From the NCBI GenBank assembly GCA_903908285.1, contig CAIVRH010000039.1, forward strand, positions 146,787 to 210,786: a stretch of DNA of 64,000 bases, read 5' to 3'. Positions 53,063 to 62,835 of the stretch are shown here, one piece after another (within the stretch, counting starts at the first letter, position 1; each line of letters opens with the position of its first letter). Position numbers and translations under genes: made by a program. The notes under the pieces are model-generated. The model was not told where the DNA came from. It made no database searches and worked only from the letters and a program-made list of their open reading frames with translations. Source of the DNA: an uncultured candidate division Zixibacteria bacterium (GTDB lineage Bacteria > Zixibacteria > MSB-5A5 > SM1-73).

Positions 53063-54058
53063 CTATTCCTCTTTCACATCCTGTAATAATTTTTCAATAA
53101 TGTCCAGAGTTCCTACCCCGTCTGCCTCTGCATTGAATGAGGTGACGATGCGATGTCTCAAGACCGGCTTGGCGACTGTTTTGACATCATCACAAGAAGG
53201 GGTATATCGGCCATCCAGAATGGCTTTGGTTTTTGCTCCCAGGATCATATATTGAGAAGCTCTGGGTCCGGCACCCCAGTTAACCCAATTTTTTATGTAA
53301 GGCAGGGAATTATTTTCGTTTGGCCTGGTGCTGCGGGCAAGTTTAACCGCATAGTTTACCACGTGATCCGACACTGGCACCCGCCGGGCGAGATGTTGCA
53401 ATTGAATGATCTCCGGAGCATCCATCACCCTTTCTAAATCTACCGCATAAGCGCTGGTGGTGGATTTGACAATGATATTCTCCTCTTGCTCGGACGGATA
53501 ATCCACGAATATATTGAACATGAACCGGTCCAGTTGGGCTTCGGGAAGGGGGTAGGTTCCCTCCAACTCGATGGGATTCTGAGTCGCCAACACGAAGAAA
53601 GGTTCCACCAGCTTGTAGGTCTCCCCTCCTGCGGTAACCTCGTGTTCCTGCATAGCTTGTAATAGTGCTGCTTGGGTTTTGGGAGGTGTGCGGTTTATCT
53701 CATCCGCTAAAACGATATTGGCGAATATAGGTCCCTTTACAAATTTGAAACTACGCTCACCAGTGGAGACATTATCTTCAATGATCTCGGTGCCGGTGAT
53801 ATCCGATGGCATCAAATCTGGGGTGAACTGAATCCGGTTGAACTTTAAATCTAGAATTCGGGAGATGGTAGAAATCATCAGGGTTTTGGCCAAACCCGGA
53901 ACCCCGATTAAAAGACAGTGTCCGTTGGATAGAAGTGCGATCAACAGCTCATCGATCACTCGGTCCTGACCAATGATCACCTTTTTTATTTCTTTCTTTA
54001 TCCTGTTACGAGCTTCATTTAACTTTTCCACTGCCTCCAGGTCTTTCTTATCAGTCAT
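53063..54058 (-). CDS. MoxR-family AAA+ ATPase
   Basis: 331 residues from ATG 54058, with GGAGG before it; the frame is open to 54106 but those residues lack a ribosome site. Walker A 'GVPGLAKT', Walker B 'VLADEINRTPPKTQAALLQA' with the MoxR-typical following stretch, sensor 'LATQNPIELEGTYPLPEAQ', and a C-terminal lid. Acts as a chaperone with DUF58/VWA proteins; first gene of the Bat-like group. A TATAAT lies upstream (minus strand, 54092-54087) but no good -35. Confidence 0.93.
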   Translation of the reverse strand: MTDKKDLEAVEKLNEARNRIKKEIKKVIIGQDRVIDELLIALLSNGHCLLIGVPGLAKTLMISTISRILDLKFNRIQFTPDLMPSDITGTEIIEDNVSTGERSFKFVKGPIFANIVLADEINRTPPKTQAALLQAMQEHEVTAGGETYKLVEPFFVLATQNPIELEGTYPLPEAQLDRFMFNIFVDYPSEQEENIIVKSTTSAYAVDLERVMDAPEIIQLQHLARRVPVSDHVVNYAVKLARSTRPNENNSLPYIKNWVNWGAGPRASQYMILGAKTKAILDGRYTPSCDDVKTVAKPVLRHRIVTSFNAEADGVGTLDIIEKLLQDVKEE

Positions 54059-54351
54059 TTTTCCTCCTGCGTTGTTAATACTTATTATTATACAGTCTAA
54101 ACACATGGAAAATTGAAGATTTTTTGCGGGAATTGGATGTGCTGAAAATTGCGCAGATATGTTTGGATATAATGATCTTCCTTGCCCCAGCCCTACCAGA
54201 TAGTCAAGTAAACAGTAAAACTACATCAGGGTTAAAGACAAAAATATGCAAATCAGGATGAAGCCCTAGCCTTCAAGACGGAATTGGTGTGGGTTGAGGA
54301 ATAGTCGGAAATACCGTTAAAATTCTTTTAGCTTACAGAATTTGGAGAGAT

Positions 54352-54516
54352 TTATACTTCCAACTTTTCAAACTCATCTTTGCCTACTCCACACTCCGGG
54401 CATACCCAATCTTCAGGAAGTTCTTCGAACACAGTACCAGGATCGACATGATTCTCCGGATCACCCAGCTCCGGGTCGTAAATATATCCACAAATCAAGC
54501 ATTCCCATTTATCCAT
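54352..54516 (-). CDS. Rubredoxin
   Basis: 54 residues, short enough to be missed by size cut-offs. AGGAGGTAAGA precedes ATG 54516. It has both CxxC iron knuckles: '[17 protein letters not shown]' and '[14 protein letters not shown]', the normal rubredoxin layout and length. Single-electron carrier, often serving oxygen or superoxide reduction in anaerobes, which hints at an anaerobic or microaerophilic lifestyle. Lies divergent from pyrF. Confidence 0.95.
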   Translation of the reverse strand: MDKWECLICGYIYDPELGDPENHVDPGTVFEELPEDWVCPECGVGKDEFEKLEV

Positions 54517-54746
54517 TCTTACCTCCTTTGACTTCAGGCAGGATATTTGAATTTAGTCGTAGTATATTACTCCCTCTTCCGTGGTGGTTACCAGGATCGA
54601 ACCGGCATAATTTTAATACGCTACCGATGTTTTGTCAAGAGATATTTCCCGTTGAATTGGATCCATCGGATCAGTCCGGTTTGCAGGTTTATACTTTATA
54701 TTATAGTTTCCGATTTCCTGCATTCAAAACAAAGATCAAAAAACCT

Positions 54747-54774
54747 TTGACAAGACGGAAGAGAAAAATATATT
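54747..54774 (+). promoter_or_regulatory. sigma70-like promoter of pyrF
   Basis: TTGACA (54747-54752), 16 bases, TATATT (54769-54774), then GGAGGA and ATG 54800. The untranslated leader is under 25 bases. Confidence 0.65.
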
Positions 54775-54799
54775 TGAAGAAACATGGAAGGAGGAATTT

Positions 54800-55615
54800 A
54801 TGAAATTTTTGGATAAACTACTGCATGCTTCTCGAAAGAATAATTCCCTGGTTTGTGTGGGTTTGGATACGGATGAGGGGAAGATACCCAAATTCCTCAT
54901 GCATGAGGATGATCCCATTTTTGCCTTCAACCAAAAGATCATCGATTCCACCCGAGATTTGGTCTGTGCCTATAAACCGAATATGGCCTTTTACGAAGCA
55001 TTGGGAAGTAGGGGTTGGGAAGCCTTGAGAAAAACCTGCGAATATATCCCTGCAGAGATACCGATAATCCTGGATGCAAAGAGAGGAGATATCGGGAACA
55101 CTGCCAATATGTATGCCAAAGCTCTGTATGATGTTCTGAAAGCCGATGCGGTAACGGTCAGCCCGTATATGGGGAAGGATGCAGTTCTGCCGTTTTTGGA
55201 ATACGAGGACAAGGGTTCTTTTATCCTGTGTTTGACTTCCAACCAGGGCGCTAAGGATTTTCAACTTTCCCTAATAGAGGGAAGACCTTTATACGAAATT
55301 GTAGCAGAAAAAGTTCTAAGCTGGAATGAGAAGAATAATTGTGGCCTGGTGGTGGGTGCTACCTATCCGGAACAATTGAAAAGAATCCGGGAGATTGCAC
55401 CGAGCTTGCCATTTCTCATTCCGGGGGTGGGAGCGCAAGCCGGAGAAATTGAGTCCACCATAAAATATGGCACGGACCATAATGGAGAGCGGGCGATAAT
55501 CAACTCATCCCGGGCGATACTTTATGCTTCATCCGGAGAAGATTTTGCTCAAGCCGCCAGAAACGAAACTTTACGATTACGGGATTTAATCAATCTTTAT
55601 CGCCAAGAGCGTTAA
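54800..55615 (+). CDS. pyrF: Orotidine 5'-phosphate decarboxylase, subfamily 2
   Basis: 271 residues, matching the longer subfamily 2. The catalytic D-x-K-R-x-D is seen in 'LDAKRGDIGNTA', with 'VGLDTDEGKIP' near the start and 'FLIPGVGAQAGE' for phosphate binding. Makes UMP in the last step of pyrimidine synthesis. It stands alone here, not with other pyr genes. Confidence 0.95.
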   Translation: MKFLDKLLHASRKNNSLVCVGLDTDEGKIPKFLMHEDDPIFAFNQKIIDSTRDLVCAYKPNMAFYEALGSRGWEALRKTCEYIPAEIPIILDAKRGDIGNTANMYAKALYDVLKADAVTVSPYMGKDAVLPFLEYEDKGSFILCLTSNQGAKDFQLSLIEGRPLYEIVAEKVLSWNEKNNCGLVVGATYPEQLKRIREIAPSLPFLIPGVGAQAGEIESTIKYGTDHNGERAIINSSRAILYASSGEDFAQAARNETLRLRDLINLYRQER

Positions 55616-55780
55616 CTATCGGAGGACAAAAAACACGGGGAGCGGATTGGGGGCATTAATTTCCGTCATTTCGATAACAATATATTCAGCAATAATTCTG
55701 TTATAAAAATTTATCGATACGGCTTCTTTTACCGATTTTGGGTTGTCGTCTTGTGTTACTGACGTTTCAGCTACAATTTT
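55616..55780 (-). pseudogene. Possible gene remnant downstream of pyrF
   Basis: A minus-strand frame of 54 codons with amino-acid composition like real protein (it ends 'NAPNPLPVFFVLR') but no start codon: a stop lies directly before it. The stop codon abuts the pyrF stop. Family not recognised. The rest of the gap (55781-56036) shows nothing. Confidence 0.25.
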
Positions 55781-56036
55781 TTACAGATTATCTACTTGAA
55801 TCAGTGGGGGGCTATCCGATCGATCCGGTTTCTTTTAATGCATTATAAAGACAGGGTGATCAAACGCTTGTGGTTATTGGATTACTCCATGCGGAGTCAT
55901 ATTTCTATCCATAAGCGTTGCCGGTTACGAAAGCAGAAAAGCCGATGAGATGTTTTAAAAAGAGGTAAAACAGGAATAGAATGGGGCAGTGTTTAAAGGT
56001 GATTTATTGAGCATAGAAGGGGATGAAGGATAGATT

Positions 56037-56969
56037 TTATTTAGATGAGAAATCTCCGGGTTTCTTGGCTAACCGATTGAAAGTATAATCGTATAAAACA
56101 AAAACATTGCTGGCCTGATCGGTTTTGGCAAAATATCGATCGTCTCCCGGCTGCATTTGAGTGACAAACAACCGTTCATGATGGCTATCTGAAAAGGTGA
56201 TGGTAAGCAAGAGTTCCGATTTAGCAAAATCGAGTTGCGCGATCTCCGGTTTTTTAGCAAACTCATCAGCTTTTATGTGCGATAACGCAAGAAGATAGTC
56301 GTTTACTGATCTGGTCTCGGTCGGGGAGTTTTCATGACGGGGGGGAAGGTTCAATTGCCACATGGTATCCACCTGGATCAATCTGAAAATTTCTCCCTTT
56401 CGGCTGAATTCAAATTCTGTAATCTGTTTCGGATCGAACGCAAAGATGCCACGATCCTTCCATTGCTCAAAACTTCGCCCTGCCATTTGGGCCAAAAGCA
56501 CTGGAGCAAGATATATGTCATTTGAATTGCTTTTGCGCAAATAGGTGTGCAGCAAATCTTTGGAAGTTTTCCCTACCACCAGCGATGCCAGTAGATTTTC
56601 TCCAGATTCAAATTGGATGGTGGTACCGGTAAAATCATCCACCTGGAAAAAAGGTTGTTTCTCCGGTTTGGAGGAGATCACCTCTCCCACCTTCAAATGG
56701 ACGGTGGCACTCAGCAGTTGGTTAATGGCATCATTATCCGCTCTAAATGAATCTGGTTCAGACATGAACCAGCTTTGACCGATCTTATTAAAGATCATCT
56801 GGGTATCAAACCTTTTGAACCGGATTCTATCTACCTGGGCACTATCCAGCGCAAGAAGATTATCCATCGTGGCGGGAGCAAAGGTTTCCTTCTCCTTTTG
56901 AATCAGAAGAAAATAGACCACCGCAAACAGCAAAAGAATTCCTGAAAGAATGAAAACAGATTTTTTCAT
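56037..56969 (-). CDS. DUF4340 membrane-anchored protein
   Basis: 310 residues: one N-terminal helix (about 5-23) and a large extracytoplasmic beta-rich domain with repeated units, typical of DUF4340 ('IRFKRFDTQMIFNKIGQSWF', 'DRGIFAFDPKQITEFEFSR'). DUF4340 genes usually accompany GldG-type ABC genes, as here, and may be the substrate-side partner of the transporter. It starts 74 bases after the GldG-like gene. Confidence 0.85.
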   Translation of the reverse strand: MKKSVFILSGILLLFAVVYFLLIQKEKETFAPATMDNLLALDSAQVDRIRFKRFDTQMIFNKIGQSWFMSEPDSFRADNDAINQLLSATVHLKVGEVISSKPEKQPFFQVDDFTGTTIQFESGENLLASLVVGKTSKDLLHTYLRKSNSNDIYLAPVLLAQMAGRSFEQWKDRGIFAFDPKQITEFEFSRKGEIFRLIQVDTMWQLNLPPRHENSPTETRSVNDYLLALSHIKADEFAKKPEIAQLDFAKSELLLTITFSDSHHERLFVTQMQPGDDRYFAKTDQASNVFVLYDYTFNRLAKKPGDFSSK

Positions 56970-57043
56970 AATGCGATAACACCTGCCTTTCTAAAGACAG
57001 CCTATAGTGTAGTGTAATGAGGATGCGTTGGTTTGTTTATGTT

Positions 57044-58666
57044 CTAGGGGATATCGTTTTTTCCAACGGATTTAGGTTCTCGAGAAAAGGAGGATAGCCT
57101 TCTTTTCATCCTTTGTCTGATCTGCCATCTCACTACCCCAAACAAAACGATCAGAATCGGAAGGCCGAGAGTGTTCCCATATTTCACCAATTTCTTCGTG
57201 CCGGGCGAGATCTCTTTTAAGGGTCTGGTGGTTACCTGTTTGGAGCGGATGGCTATTAATGCCTCATCCTGGGTAAGCCAGTCCACCATATTCAAAAAGA
57301 AGGTCAGATTATCCGTTCCCTTAATGTTCTGATCCGTTGCCCAATCCGCATCTCCCACTACCACCAATCGAGTTTGCGGGCTGGACGAGATGGTGGATGC
57401 GGGAGGAACCGTCCCGGATGGTGAGAACGGTACTTCCCTGCCTGAGAAATAGCTGGAAAAACTTCCCTGTAAAGCGGCGGCAAGAACCATACCGTTTTGG
57501 TTAAAATCTTCCTGGGAAAAGTTTCGGTAAGGATTTACTTCACACGGTACTGCCTGAGTTCCGCTGTTCTGGGAAGATCGGATGATGGGATCGAATTTTA
57601 CATCTTTAGCAGTGACCGGACTGGGCTCAAGGGAACTGACAAAATAGAAGCTGACCGCTCCCAGGTTTTTAACCATCAGGCTGTTTTTATCAAAATCAAA
57701 GGCTACGGGGTAGAAAGGATAATTTACCACATTTTGATAGGTAGTACCCTGTATTTGTCTGGTGATGGAGATACGATTACACTGCTGATCGATCACCAGG
57801 TTGTCCGATACCAAGACTCCATAATTCTTTAGGAGCTTTTCTATCCCCAGATCCTGCTTAGTTATCACCCCCCGGGGAACGTCAACCTGGATATGATTCA
57901 ACAAAATCGCGAGCCTGCCTCCCCGCATCAAATACTGGTCGATGACGTATTCTTCCCATTCCGAGAATTCCTTATTCGGTCCCAGGATGATTAACACGCT
58001 CACATCTGGAGGAATGGGAGTGCCCTCATCCAATCTTATTCTTCTCACCCGATATTGTCGGCTGAGTGCCTGATTTAAATAAGTAAGCTCTTTATCCAAA
58101 TCCGGTCCCTCTTGTCCTACCAAAAATCCGACAGAGGGGAGAAGCTGGTAGGAAAGCCGCTTGATGGTGCTGGTGAGATCGTATTCCAAGCTGGAGATGT
58201 TTTGCATCACGGGGATTACTTCCTTTCGATCCTCGAACAAAAACACCAGTCCCATGTAGACTTTTTTAATCTCGATCTTATCGTTTTCCATGGCATTCAC
58301 CTGAAGAGGGGGGATGCCATATCTCTGCGCCTCCAACTCTTTTCCCTCCTCATCCGGATCGATCATCTCCAGCTTTATCTTGCCCTTGGCATAAGCCTGG
58401 TATTCCTCCAACTGGTCCTTCAAATAGCGGGCATAGCCATTATAGGGGGGGGGGAGGTCCTTGGTAAAATACATTTTCACAATGAGCCGGTCATCCAAGT
58501 TCCTCAGCACTTTCTGGCTGGCGGGGGAGAGACTGTAGATTTTTCCTTCGGTCAGATCGAGCCGGGCAAATAAATTTACCGAGATTAGATTCAATACCAA
58601 CAATATGGCTATGGTCAAAGCCAAAGTAGCCCATGAATCTACTTCAAATCTGGATCGATCTTGCAT
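57044..58666 (-). CDS. GldG-like ABC system membrane protein
   Basis: 540 residues. N-terminal helix (about 13-33), GldG-type domain ('LDLTEGKIYSLSPASQKVL'), a second Rossmann-like domain ('DVSVLIILGPNKEFSEWEEY' region), and a C-terminal helix with a basic tail. GldG works with GldF and GldA in an ABC complex needed for gliding motility in Bacteroidota and is widespread in other phyla without gliding. A run of ten C on the coding strand (58445-58454) encodes three prolines near residue 72 and is slippage-prone. It starts seven bases after the permease. Confidence 0.85.
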   Translation of the reverse strand: MQDRSRFEVDSWATLALTIAILLVLNLISVNLFARLDLTEGKIYSLSPASQKVLRNLDDRLIVKMYFTKDLPPPYNGYARYLKDQLEEYQAYAKGKIKLEMIDPDEEGKELEAQRYGIPPLQVNAMENDKIEIKKVYMGLVFLFEDRKEVIPVMQNISSLEYDLTSTIKRLSYQLLPSVGFLVGQEGPDLDKELTYLNQALSRQYRVRRIRLDEGTPIPPDVSVLIILGPNKEFSEWEEYVIDQYLMRGGRLAILLNHIQVDVPRGVITKQDLGIEKLLKNYGVLVSDNLVIDQQCNRISITRQIQGTTYQNVVNYPFYPVAFDFDKNSLMVKNLGAVSFYFVSSLEPSPVTAKDVKFDPIIRSSQNSGTQAVPCEVNPYRNFSQEDFNQNGMVLAAALQGSFSSYFSGREVPFSPSGTVPPASTISSSPQTRLVVVGDADWATDQNIKGTDNLTFFLNMVDWLTQDEALIAIRSKQVTTRPLKEISPGTKKLVKYGNTLGLPILIVLFGVVRWQIRQRMKRRLSSFSREPKSVGKNDIP

Positions 58667-58673
58667 ATAACCA

Positions 58674-59387
58674 TTACCTCCACTTCCGGCTGGACAAAGC
58701 CCGTACCGAAAGAAACAAAAACAAAAAGATCAACGATAGATAATAGATCACATCCCGCGAATCGATCACTCCCCGGGAGATATTGGAGAAATGATAATTA
58801 ACCGATAGATACTCAAAAAGGGAGATTAGAAAGCCGGGTACAAACATCAAAACGTTATCCAGCAGGTACAAAACAAAGATGATTAAAAAGCTGAAGATAA
58901 AAGCCACAATCTGATTTTGGGTCAGGCTGGAGGTGAATATCCCAATCGAGAGATAGGCCGCTCCCAAAAATATCAAACCGAGATAACCAGACGCCACCGA
59001 ACCGGAATCGAGATTACCCAGTCCGGAAAGGGTAAACGTATATACCAAGGTTAAGATCACCGCTACTGAAATCAGTATCATTCCTGCTAAAAACTTTCCC
59101 AAGATGATCTGGTGATCCTTCACCGGAAGAGTAAGGAGGATTTCGATAGTCCCGCTTTTTTTCTCCTCCGAAATCAAGCGCATAGTTATAGCGGGTATAA
59201 AAAACATGAAGATGAAGGGGATGATGCCAAAAAGATTCCGCAGCGAAGCTTGATTGGCCAAGAACAGATCGCTAAAAAAAAACCAGCCGGATATCAAAAG
59301 GAAGATAGTGATTACGATATAAGCGATGGGGGAATCGAAATAGCTTCGAAGTTCCCTTTTGCAGAAGATGGCGACATGGTTGGACAT
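58674..59387 (-). CDS. GldF-like ABC-2 permease
   Basis: 237 residues with six membrane helices, in the ABC-2 pattern ('RELRSYFDSPIAYIVITIF', 'LTLPVKDHQIILGKF'). It lies 11 bases after the ATPase and 7 before the GldG-like gene. With them it forms one exporter or mechanotransmission complex; substrate unknown. Confidence 0.88.
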   Translation of the reverse strand: MSNHVAIFCKRELRSYFDSPIAYIVITIFLLISGWFFFSDLFLANQASLRNLFGIIPFIFMFFIPAITMRLISEEKKSGTIEILLTLPVKDHQIILGKFLAGMILISVAVILTLVYTFTLSGLGNLDSGSVASGYLGLIFLGAAYLSIGIFTSSLTQNQIVAFIFSFLIIFVLYLLDNVLMFVPGFLISLFEYLSVNYHFSNISRGVIDSRDVIYYLSLIFLFLFLSVRALSSRKWR

Positions 59388-59398
59388 AAAAATTCACC

Positions 59399-60331
59399 TC
59401 AAGAGGTGGTCAATTGCCTAAAAACATCCTCTAAACTTGCCTGTTCCTTTCTTAACTCCAGAATAATCCATTTATTTTCCACCGCCTTGTGGAAAATATT
59501 TTCCCGTGGATCTACTCCCTGAGCACATTCGAGGGCAAACTTTTTTAAGTCGGTTTCATCAGTTGAAATCGGTTCCGCTTTTTCCACATGTTTTATTTTC
59601 AACAGTTTGGCGATAACATCCACATCCGGTGTTCTTAACTCCAGGTAAATTCTCGCTTTACCCTGGAAACTGGATTGTAGCTCTGCCGGAGAACCATCCG
59701 CTACAATTTTCCCTTGATTTATGATCAGAACTCTTCCGCAGGTGGCTTCGACTTCGGGGAGGATGTGAGTGCACAAAATAACCGTCTTCTCTTTCCCCAG
59801 CTCTTTGATCAAATTCCTGATCTCGACGATCTGGTTGGGATCAAGTCCGCTGGTGGGTTCATCCAAAATCAAGATCTCCGGGTCGTGAACCATAGCTTGG
59901 GCCAAGCCCACTCTCTGTTTGTAACCTTTGGAAAGTTCTCCGATATTCCGATGAATTACATCTTCCAAGCCGCAGATCTCGGAGATCTCACTGGCCCTCT
60001 GATTAAAACGATCTTTGGGAATATCTCTTAGACCCATGATAAAATGGAGATAATCCAAAACGTTCATTTCACTATAGAGAGGAGCGTTTTCGGGGAGATA
60101 GCCGATCTTTTTACGCACTTCCAGAGAATGATCAAATGCATTGAACCCGTCCACTTCCACCCGTCCGGAAGAAGGGAGCATATAGCAGGTGATGATCCGG
60201 ACCGTGGTGGTCTTTCCGGCACCGTTGGGTCCCAAAAAACCCAAAATCTCGCCGGTGTGGACGTCAAAAGTGACATCATCCACCGCTTTAAGATTACCGT
60301 ATTTCTTGGTCAGATTCTTGATGGTTATCAT
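59399..60331 (-). CDS. GldA-like ABC transporter ATPase
   Basis: 310 residues: Walker A GPNGAGKTTT, signature ELSKGYKQR, Walker B ILILDEPTSGLD, H-loop (CTHI). A C-terminal extension of about 85 residues, as in GldA and NatA-type ATPases. First gene of a four-gene operon with GldF-, GldG- and DUF4340-type genes. The only feature in the 368 bases upstream, shared with the end of the oligopeptidase gene, is an inverted repeat. Confidence 0.9.
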   Translation of the reverse strand: MITIKNLTKKYGNLKAVDDVTFDVHTGEILGFLGPNGAGKTTTVRIITCYMLPSSGRVEVDGFNAFDHSLEVRKKIGYLPENAPLYSEMNVLDYLHFIMGLRDIPKDRFNQRASEISEICGLEDVIHRNIGELSKGYKQRVGLAQAMVHDPEILILDEPTSGLDPNQIVEIRNLIKELGKEKTVILCTHILPEVEATCGRVLIINQGKIVADGSPAELQSSFQGKARIYLELRTPDVDVIAKLLKIKHVEKAEPISTDETDLKKFALECAQGVDPRENIFHKAVENKWIILELRKEQASLEDVFRQLTTS

Positions 60332-60517
60332 GGCTATTCACTCTGGTATAATTAATAAAATACGACAAAATAGCTAACCTGGTGAGTAATTATACAAAAA
60401 TTTAAAAAGATAGTTCCACACAGCATAACGACATAAGATGATCAATCAGATGCAACGGACCAGACAAGGGAATATTCACACTAAAATTTCATTAGGACAT
60501 GTTTTGGGTAAAAAATG

Positions 60518-60566
60518 TAGGGACAATTCCACAACCGACAGGATATACCCAAATAAATTGTCCCTA
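60518..60566. repeat. Perfect 11-bp inverted repeat TAGGGACAATT/AATTGTCCCTA
   Basis: The arms are separated by 27 bases, in the gap 60332-60699. Resembles dispersed GGGACAATT palindromic elements of environmental genomes. No T-run follows. Confidence 0.6.
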
Positions 60567-60699
60567 TTATCTTCGTGCTTTATTAACCGGTTTTTCACCG
60601 ACCCCAGTGCCCTTTCACATAAACCCACCCGCGTGGTTAATCAAGATTTTTCAGTCCTCCACTGTTATATCAGTTCGTAGAAAACTGCAAAACGATATT

Positions 60700-62586
60700 C
60701 TACTCCTGAAGTAGTTTCTCCATTTCTGCTACCAGTTGGCCAAAAAGCTTGATGGTTTCATTCACCGGTTCCGGGGTGGTCATGTCCACCCCCGCCCTCT
60801 TAAGCTCATTGATGGGATAATCGGAACCTCCCTCGCTGAGTAGTTCCAGATAGTGTTTAAGGGCGTCCTTATCGCCAGCCAGCACTTTCCGTGATAAGGC
60901 AGTGGAAGCAGCTAAACTGGTGGCGTACTGGAACACGTAGAAATCCGGTTGTGTAAAGAAATGAGACAAGCGGAGGCTAGAAAGATCATCCAGGGAATCC
61001 ATAACTAATTCCGGTCCATAATATTTCTGAAATATCCCTTTATAAATTTCCCGCATGGATTCAGCAGAAAGGGCATCGCCGTTTTCTGCTTTTTGATGAA
61101 TTGTCTGCTCATACTCAGAAAACATAACCTGCGTATAGAAAGTTCCCATAAACATCTCTATGTAATAATTGAGCAGATAAAGTTTCTGTGATTTGTCTTT
61201 AGTATTATTGAGCAGGTAATCTATCAATAGGGCTTCGTTGAAAGTAGAAGCCACCTCGCATACGAAAGTGGCAGCATCCGAATAAATATAAGGTTGGGCT
61301 TTGCGGGAATAAAAAGCGTGCAGGTTATGTCCCATCTCATGAGCAACGGAAAAGAGGTTATCTAGAGTGCTATTGTAGTTTAAAAGCATATAGGGATGGG
61401 TGGTATAGGAACCCCAGGAATAGGCTCCGCTTCCCTTTCCCTCGGTCTCAAATACATCCACCCACCGAGAGTCAAAGCCATTCTTTAGATCGGAGACGTA
61501 TTGCTTACCCAGTGGTCTTACCGCCTTTAAAACGAGTGCGATCGCAGAATCGTAAGGCACATCCATCTTCGCTTTGGGCACAAGCGGAACCCAGAGGTCG
61601 TATTTGTGCAATTCATCCAACTGCATAATTTTTTTCCGCAAACGGGTATACCGGTATACCGGCTCCAGGTTGGCATTAACCGCCTTTATCAGGTTATCAT
61701 ACACCTCCACAGGAATATTATTGGGGAAAAGCGATGCCTCGAGGCAGGAGTTGTATTTTTCTGCCCGGGCATAAAAGATGTCCTTGTTAATGCTCCCAGA
61801 CAGTGTAGCTCCGAGCGTGTTTATATATCCCAGGTAGGTCTGGTTGTAGGCATCGGCCGCATCTTTTCTTACCTGCCGGTTGGTGGATTCCAGCAGTTTG
61901 GAATAACGCTCTTTGGTAAGTTGGACTTCGTTTCCATTCTCGTCTTTAACCACCGGATATTTTATGTCGGCATCATCCAGCATGGAAAATACTGTACTGG
62001 GGATGCGAGCTACATTTCCCACCTGAGCCAGCAGTTCTTCTTCCGGGGCGGAGAGAATATGTGCCTTTCTTCTTATTACAGTATCGAGGTAGTGTTTATA
62101 AGGAGCTAATCCCGCTTCCTGTTGTATTAAGTTGGCTAAATTACCTTCCGGTATACCTATAATCTCCGGTTCGATGAAGGAGGTAGCTTGACTTACCCGG
62201 TTGTTCAGACGGGCAGCCCGGTCGGAAAGCTCCTGATATTTGGAGACTCGGTTGTCCTCATCCAGCTTCATATAAGCATACACATACAAACGATCCGTGA
62301 TAATCCAGACACTATCCTTCATCTTAAGGCAATCCAAAAAGTTCTTTCCCGATTCCGTCATATGCCCCTTGAATTTTTCCATCCCGGGTATTAAACTCTC
62401 CACCAGAGAAAAATCTTTCTCCCATAGGGAGTCGGAAGGATAAATATCTTCCAGCTTCCATTTGTATTTTTCCGCTATTTCCGAACGTTGCGGGATTTTT
62501 TGAACCTGGGTTTGGGCAAATATTGAACCCGAAATAAAAACCGTTGCCAACAACCCCCATCCTAAGAGTTTCAATCCTTTTAACAT
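60700..62586 (-). CDS. pepF: Exported oligoendopeptidase F (M3 family)
   Basis: 628 residues. AGGAGGAAGG before ATG 62586; signal peptide (MLKGLKLL...SIFAQ), unusual since classical PepF is cytoplasmic. Zinc site HEMGHNLH with the glutamate ligand some 25 residues later ('TFVCEVASTFNEALL'), and the usual C-terminal 'FQYATSLAASTAL'. Cuts medium-length peptides; an exported form would trim peptides in the periplasm, matching an organism that secretes proteases. A promoter is predicted just upstream. Confidence 0.93.
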   Translation of the reverse strand: MLKGLKLLGWGLLATVFISGSIFAQTQVQKIPQRSEIAEKYKWKLEDIYPSDSLWEKDFSLVESLIPGMEKFKGHMTESGKNFLDCLKMKDSVWIITDRLYVYAYMKLDEDNRVSKYQELSDRAARLNNRVSQATSFIEPEIIGIPEGNLANLIQQEAGLAPYKHYLDTVIRRKAHILSAPEEELLAQVGNVARIPSTVFSMLDDADIKYPVVKDENGNEVQLTKERYSKLLESTNRQVRKDAADAYNQTYLGYINTLGATLSGSINKDIFYARAEKYNSCLEASLFPNNIPVEVYDNLIKAVNANLEPVYRYTRLRKKIMQLDELHKYDLWVPLVPKAKMDVPYDSAIALVLKAVRPLGKQYVSDLKNGFDSRWVDVFETEGKGSGAYSWGSYTTHPYMLLNYNSTLDNLFSVAHEMGHNLHAFYSRKAQPYIYSDAATFVCEVASTFNEALLIDYLLNNTKDKSQKLYLLNYYIEMFMGTFYTQVMFSEYEQTIHQKAENGDALSAESMREIYKGIFQKYYGPELVMDSLDDLSSLRLSHFFTQPDFYVFQYATSLAASTALSRKVLAGDKDALKHYLELLSEGGSDYPINELKRAGVDMTTPEPVNETIKLFGQLVAEMEKLLQE

Positions 62587-62630
62587 TCCTTCCTCCTGAA
62601 ATTAAAGTGATAAAACAAAAAACAATCCTC

Positions 62631-62659
62631 ATTATATGCCAAATCAAAGCAAAGAGCAA
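62631..62659 (-). promoter_or_regulatory. sigma70-like promoter of pepF
   Basis: Minus strand TTGCTC (62659-62654), 17 bases, TATAAT (62636-62631). The -10 is perfect. The start is about 38 bases before the ATG. Confidence 0.55.
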
Positions 62660-62835
62660 GAGAAAATCAGTGGTTTTGCTTTGAGTTTTACTCATCATTA
62701 TCAAATATGAACATTTTAATTGTAAGATGGAGGGAAGGTTTCTTCAAAGTTTTGCTTGTCTATGTGCAAAATAGATCATAGATTATCTTGGATTTCAGAA
62801 TGCAAATCAAGCATCAACTCTGCTGAGAGGTTAAA

